A DNA stretch of 64,000 bases from Mycobacterium spongiae (lineage in GTDB: Bacteria; Actinomycetota; Actinomycetes; Mycobacteriales; Mycobacteriaceae), in NCBI RefSeq assembly GCF_018278905.1, contig NZ_CP046600.1:496001-560000 (forward strand), given 5' to 3'. Made by a program: the position numbers and the translations under genes. This document shows positions 59,895 to 64,000 of this stretch, in pieces. The notes beneath the pieces were generated by a model. It saw only the letters and a program-made list of their open reading frames with translations. It made no database searches and was not told the origin of the DNA. Numbering within the stretch: the first letter of the stretch is position 1; each line of letters opens with the position of its first letter.

Positions 59895-60838
59895 GCCTGC
59901 ACCGATCGATCCTGTGGCCGGGCACCGGCCGGATCACCCTAGCGTTGCTTGCGGTGGTACCTGCGGTGATGGCGTATCCCTGGCAGTCCGGGCGCGACTG
60001 GTGGGTAGTCGGTATCGCGGTCGTTGTCGTAGCCGTGTTGTTTGGCTGGTGGCATGGACTGCATTTCACGACGATCCTGCGCCGCCGGCTGGCCATGATG
60101 CGGTCCCAACGGGAGGTTTCCGAATCTCGCACCGATAGCCGAACAACGGCGCTGTTGCGGGTGGGCACGGGCGACGGGGGCCCGGATTCGCTTCCGCTGC
60201 CGGTCATCGCCCGGTACCTCGACCGCTACGGCATTAGGGGCGACACGATCCGAGTTACCTCCCGCACCAACGGATCCGATGAATGCCAGACCTGGATCGG
60301 CTTGACGTTGTCAGCAGCCGACAATCTGGCGGCGCTTGCGGCCCGGTCAGCGCGAATCCCGTTGCACGAGACTGCCGAGGTCGTTGCTCGCCGGCTTGCT
60401 GACCACCTCCGAGAGATGGGATGGGAAGCCAACACGGCTGTCCCTGAGGACATCCCGGCCCTGGTGGCTCCAGACGCCCGCGAAACGTGGCGCGGAATGC
60501 GGGCGGCGGAGACGGATTACGTCGCGGCATATCGGGTCACCGCAGATGACGAGCTGGCCGACACCTTCGCCGCGATCCGATCGCATCCGGCACGCGAGAC
60601 CTGGACGGTCTTGGAGATCGCCGGTGACCCGGCCGGCTATACGGTGGCCGCGGCATGTGCCCTCCGCACTGACGCAGAGCCGGAAGTGGCCGCGCCGGTG
60701 TCCGGGTTGACGCCGCAGCGCGGAAACCATCGGATGGCGTTGACGGCATTGGATCCGTTGTCCGCCCAGCGCCTCGAGGGCCACACGGATGCGCCCGTCA
60801 CCCTGTCGCCCGGGTTTGCGGCCACTAGTCAACCATGA
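59891..60838 (+). CDS. eccE3: ESX-3 membrane subunit EccE3
   Basis: 315 residues with two N-terminal transmembrane helices (TLALLAVVPAVMAYPW region and WWVVGIAVVVVAVLFGWW) and a cytosolic C-terminal domain. It is the outer subunit of the ESX-3 complex. Its 3' end overlaps the convergent hydrolase gene by 14 bases. Confidence 0.93.
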   Translation: MSLHRSILWPGTGRITLALLAVVPAVMAYPWQSGRDWWVVGIAVVVVAVLFGWWHGLHFTTILRRRLAMMRSQREVSESRTDSRTTALLRVGTGDGGPDSLPLPVIARYLDRYGIRGDTIRVTSRTNGSDECQTWIGLTLSAADNLAALAARSARIPLHETAEVVARRLADHLREMGWEANTAVPEDIPALVAPDARETWRGMRAAETDYVAAYRVTADDELADTFAAIRSHPARETWTVLEIAGDPAGYTVAAACALRTDAEPEVAAPVSGLTPQRGNHRMALTALDPLSAQRLEGHTDAPVTLSPGFAATSQP

Positions 60839-62045
60839 ATTGTTGCAGGAATCGGGTCATCCGGCGCAGATAGTCCAGTTGACTCACGTGCAGCACATGG
60901 CTGCCGGGGAACCAGTGCATCGCGCACCGATCCCAATGCTCCCAGAGCTTTACGGCCTGTTCCGGCGGCGCCATTCGATCGCCTAGTCCGGTGATGACCA
61001 TACGGCGTTCCGGGGCAATCAGTGGCGCGTAGTTCAGTGGGCAATGGTACGCAAGCCCGTCGGCGAGATCTTGACGGTTGATCCTGCTGAGCCACAGACC
61101 CAGCTCTACGAGCTTACTGGCCGGAAACCATTGGTCGAACATCGTTGCCAGGGTGACGACGGGGCAATTGGGTATGACCGCTTCCAGTCGGTCGTCGACT
61201 GAAGCGACCAGTGCGGAAGTGTAGCCGCCCAGTGATATTCCGGTCAGAGCGATTCGGTCCACCCCGGTATGCCGCAGATAGTTGATGATGGAGCGGAAGT
61301 CATGCACGGCCTGGGCCATCGACTCGGCGAAACCGTTGAGCCCGGCGGCGAAATAGCCGAAACCGCTGAAGGGTGAATGTCTTTCGGCTCGCCGACCGTG
61401 AAAGGGCAACGTGTACAGCAGGACGTCGTAACCCGATCGGTAGTACCAGGGCAGTGAGAAGAACACCCCGTTGAGCAAGTAGGACGATCCCATGAACCCG
61501 TGGATGACGCAGAGCGTGGGGCGCGGCCCGTCGTCGTGACGCCAGTGTTGGGCGCGCACGATGTTATTGGAGGTCAATGCGCTCCAGCGGCGACGCATCG
61601 TCGGGTTGATCGCCCGGAAGCTGCTCGCGAACTCGATGTTGTCGACCATGCCGCGCGCGATGTATTCGGCCAGCGGGTTGGCCTGCCGGGCCGAGATCCG
61701 GGGCACCTCTGTCGGAGCTGGAAACGACTTCGCGGGATCGTGCTCGGCCGCGAGGTCGGCGTAGAACGCCAAGTTGGCGCGCTCGCTGCCGGAGTGGCGC
61801 ACGACGCTGGCAAGAACGGCCGGCGGCACCGTCGTGGAAAGCAGTGTCGAGACGGCGGTGCGGAGCGTGATGTCGCCGATGGCAGATGATTCGACGAGGA
61901 CTCGCTGGCGAAGCGACAGCGAGGAACGCGGGGGCAATCCTTCCGCGCTGGCGTCAGCGCCCGGCACGTCGGGCATCAGCCGCGGATCGATGGGATCGGC
62001 CCCGGCCGTCCCGGACGTCCCTGCAGCCTCAGACATCTCAGACAT
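60825..62045 (-). CDS. Alpha/beta hydrolase (Rv0293c-like)
   Basis: About 406 residues. The oxyanion region is [15 protein letters not shown], the nucleophile is in [14 protein letters not shown], and the likely catalytic histidine is in [11 protein letters not shown]. No signal peptide; the N-terminal 40 residues are Pro/Ala-rich. Start choices are GTG 62048, ATG 62045 and ATG 62036. The function is unknown. It is outside the ESX-3 operon on the other strand. Confidence 0.85.
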   Translation of the reverse strand: MSEMSEAAGTSGTAGADPIDPRLMPDVPGADASAEGLPPRSSLSLRQRVLVESSAIGDITLRTAVSTLLSTTVPPAVLASVVRHSGSERANLAFYADLAAEHDPAKSFPAPTEVPRISARQANPLAEYIARGMVDNIEFASSFRAINPTMRRRWSALTSNNIVRAQHWRHDDGPRPTLCVIHGFMGSSYLLNGVFFSLPWYYRSGYDVLLYTLPFHGRRAERHSPFSGFGYFAAGLNGFAESMAQAVHDFRSIINYLRHTGVDRIALTGISLGGYTSALVASVDDRLEAVIPNCPVVTLATMFDQWFPASKLVELGLWLSRINRQDLADGLAYHCPLNYAPLIAPERRMVITGLGDRMAPPEQAVKLWEHWDRCAMHWFPGSHVLHVSQLDYLRRMTRFLQQFMVD

Positions 62046-62199
62046 CACGCTGATGGTATCCCGTCGGTCTCGTCAACCGCTGGCAGATTCGACAGTCTTG
62101 TCAATTTCTCCCGGTCTGCGCCGGCGCGCGTGCGCGCGCGCGACAATCGGTTTGTCTATAGTCACTCGACGAGCGGCGGTGCCGATCAGGAGGACCGAT

Positions 62200-62985
62200 A
62201 TGTGGGATCCCGACGTCTACTTGGCCTTTGCGGATCATCGCAATCGTCCATTCTATGAGATGCTCTCGCGGGTCGGCGCTACGCGGGCGCGGCGCGTGGT
62301 GGACCTTGGTTGTGGCCCGGGGCACCTGACGCGCTACCTGGCGCGCCGGTGGCCCGAGGCAGTAGTCGAGGCGGTGGACAGCTCGCCGGAGATGGTTGCG
62401 GCCGCTCGGGAACGCGGAGTCGACGCCACTGCCGGTGACTTGCGCAGCTGGAAGCCCAAGCCTGATACCGACGTGGTGGTGAGCAACGCCGCGCTGCATT
62501 GGGTGCCGGAGCACCCTGACCTCATGGTCCGATGGGCCGGTGAGTTGGCCCCGGGATCATGGATCGCCGTTCAGATCCCCGGCAACTTCGAGACGCCATC
62601 GCACTCGGTGGTCCGCGCGTTGTCGCGCCGCGAGCCCTACGCAAAGATCATGCGCGACATACCGTTTCGAGTAGGTGCGGCGGTGCAGTCCCCGGCGTAC
62701 TACGCCGATTTGATGTTGACCGCCGGATGCAAGGTCGATGTCTGGGAAACCACCTACCAGCACCAACTGTCCGGTGAGCGACCGGTGCTGGAATGGATCA
62801 ACGGGACCGCGCTGGTCCCCGTGCGGGAACGGCTCAGCGAACAGATGTGGGAGCAGTTCCGTCAGGAGCTGATCCCACTGTTGGACGACGCGTACCCGCC
62901 GCGCTCGGATGGTACGACCCTCTTTCCGTTCCGACGGTTGTTCGTGGTTGCCGAGGTTGGGGGCTCGGGTCGTTCACGTCGGTAG
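62200..62985 (+). CDS. tam: Trans-aconitate 2-methyltransferase
   Basis: A 261-residue class I methyltransferase. The SAM motif is [15 protein letters not shown], with [11 protein letters not shown] and [12 protein letters not shown] following. It methylates trans-aconitate, a by-product that inhibits aconitase. CAGGAGG precedes the ATG. Its 3' end overlaps the sulfotransferase gene by 12 bases. Same length as Rv0294. Confidence 0.92.
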   Translation: MWDPDVYLAFADHRNRPFYEMLSRVGATRARRVVDLGCGPGHLTRYLARRWPEAVVEAVDSSPEMVAAARERGVDATAGDLRSWKPKPDTDVVVSNAALHWVPEHPDLMVRWAGELAPGSWIAVQIPGNFETPSHSVVRALSRREPYAKIMRDIPFRVGAAVQSPAYYADLMLTAGCKVDVWETTYQHQLSGERPVLEWINGTALVPVRERLSEQMWEQFRQELIPLLDDAYPPRSDGTTLFPFRRLFVVAEVGGSGRSRR

Positions 62986-63777
62986 CCCGAGGCGTGGCGC
63001 CTCGAGCCGGTAGCGATCGACCCACGCGTCCGAGCGTTGGTTGGCCTGGCGCTCCAGCATCGGCGGCGGCGCCAATGTCGGATCCTGCCCGATTGCCTCC
63101 AGCACGCTGCCCACGATCGCAGTCAGGTTGCGCCACAATACCGGGTAGGCGACGTCGAACGGCGTGATGCCCTCATGGGAGAACCAAGCGCGCCAGCTGC
63201 TTTCCTGATCGCGCAGGTTTCTGATGATGTGGGCGATGGCGCCAGGGTGGTAGGTGGCCTGGGAGTCGCGCTTGGGGTCCGGGTGGCCGCGCCAGACCTG
63301 GGTTTGTACGGCGCGCCAGAAGGACACCGCCTGAGACACCACGTCCGGACGGTGGACGTGGACGAAGACCGGTTCGCTGCCCACCACATCGCGAATCGCC
63401 GCGCGCAATCCGACGCCGGAGCGGTCGGGTAGTTGCGATGCCCGCTGCTGCAGCAGGGCGGTCTGGTTCCACATCAGCTTGCCGCCCCAGACACCGTTGG
63501 GTGTTCGGCCAGAACTGCGGATGTGTTCACGCCAGGCAATCGGTGTCGCGGTGTCCGGTGTGCCCGGCGTCAGCGGATCGAGCAATCGCAAGATCGATTC
63601 ATCGTCAACTTCGGCGAACCATTCCCGAGGCTGGGGTGCCATGCCCGTGCTCGGCAAGTACTGGAAGAACTCTTGCGGCTCCCCAGCACTTCCGGTGGCG
63701 CGCAGCGACTCCACCAGCAGCGTGCTGCCGCTGCGCTGGGTGGCGAGCACCAAGTATGAACTCCCCGGACGGTGCAC
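62974..63777 (-). CDS. Stf0-type sulfotransferase (Rv0295c-like)
   Basis: A 267-residue sulfotransferase. The PAPS-binding loop is [23 protein letters not shown] follows, and [18 protein letters not shown] is the 3'-phosphate region. Related to trehalose 2-sulfotransferase Stf0; the acceptor is unknown. The GTG at 63777 gives the orthologue length. Ten bases after the sulfatase stop, so transfer and removal of sulfate are encoded side by side. Confidence 0.9.
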   Translation of the reverse strand: MHRPGSSYLVLATQRSGSTLLVESLRATGSAGEPQEFFQYLPSTGMAPQPREWFAEVDDESILRLLDPLTPGTPDTATPIAWREHIRSSGRTPNGVWGGKLMWNQTALLQQRASQLPDRSGVGLRAAIRDVVGSEPVFVHVHRPDVVSQAVSFWRAVQTQVWRGHPDPKRDSQATYHPGAIAHIIRNLRDQESSWRAWFSHEGITPFDVAYPVLWRNLTAIVGSVLEAIGQDPTLAPPPMLERQANQRSDAWVDRYRLEAPRLGLPT

Positions 63778-63787
63778 TGGACCGGCC

Positions 63788-64000
63788 TTAGCGACCAGAA
63801 CTGTTGTTGCTCGGCGGGGTGGCTGCCTCGTCGATACCGCGGTCGACGGCGATCGCCGACCTGCTGGTCGGGCTCGCGCGGTGGATCTGCAGATACGTTT
63901 CGGTATAGCGCTGGGCAATGCGGGAACCGGCGAAGTCCGACGGTATGACATCGTTGGTTTGCTGACGCCAATCCCGGAGTCGGACAGCAAGGTCGGCGGC
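63788..64000 (-). CDS. C-terminal end of a probable sulfatase (Rv0296c-like), cut by window edge
   Basis: The last 70 residues of a gene entering from the right. [16 protein letters not shown] is typical of sulfatase C-termini, then [16 protein letters not shown] and a Ser/Asn-rich tail. The active-site Cys/Ser motif lies outside the window, so the family call rests on this end and on gene order. Confidence 0.6.
   Translation of the reverse strand, partial: AADLAVRLRDWRQQTNDVIPSDFAGSRIAQRYTETYLQIHRASPTSRSAIAVDRGIDEAATPPSNNSSGR

Overview
The window is chromosomal DNA of a slow-growing Mycobacterium related to, but not the same as, the M. tuberculosis complex. The evidence is high GC content, three PE_PGRS genes, a complete ESX-3 type VII secretion locus, and near-complete collinearity with what I remember as the Rv0241c-Rv0296c segment of H37Rv. 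Gene names come from recognising protein sequences from memory; no search was run. Relative to that remembered order the window lacks cobU-cobQ1-PPE2, narK3, the oxoprolinase gene oplA, Rv0246, Rv0268c and the vapBC25 pair. It adds a ClC channel end, a type VII secretion-like three-gene cassette, a convergent PE_PGRS pair and a serA2-like gene.

Layout. 1-10770: end of a ClC channel; lipid genes htdX-fabG4 (minus) diverging from fadA2; fadE5 (minus) with a shared bidirectional terminator; a flavin reductase; a succinate dehydrogenase operon. 10849-14358: small conserved gene, a decayed PEP mutase-like pseudogene, the tightly coupled cassette with WXG/EspC-like features, and hsp20/acr2. 14574-25156: a nitrogen module of nirB-nirD, an orphan TetR ligand domain, a sirohydrochlorin chelatase coupled to nnaR, aac(2') with pxpC-pxpB, fecB2 and the nitrate transporter narU. 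25157-30382: polD2, fadD2, fadE6. 30421-34724: two convergent PE_PGRS genes with a 478-bp inverted repeat, flanked on the left by a serA2 3' remnant. 34851-39991: serA2-like, alpha/beta hydrolase and TetR operon, glyoxalase-fold protein, second TetR, MpaB-like oxygenase. 40032-42779: a large PE_PGRS that looks like a fusion of two. 43093-60838: ESX-3, from a PPE with a striking His/Asp-rich insert through a methyltransferase and eccA3-eccB3-eccC3-PE5-PPE4-esxG-esxH-espG3-eccD3-mycP3-eccE3. 60825-64000: hydrolase, tam, Stf0-type sulfotransferase and the end of a probable sulfatase.

How it fits together. ESX-3 is the metal-responsive secretion system. Identical Zur-type 15-mers precede both the His-rich PPE and eccA3, so a zinc-responsive repressor probably controls both units. 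The nitrogen module joins nitrate uptake, nitrite reduction, a tetrapyrrole chelatase that could supply sirohaem, and a HemD-domain regulator. The lipid genes share a TTAC-N6-GTAA palindrome that may mark a common regulator. The main novelties are the metal-binding-like insert in the Zur-controlled PPE, the secretion-like cassette, and the recombination scars around the PE_PGRS genes.
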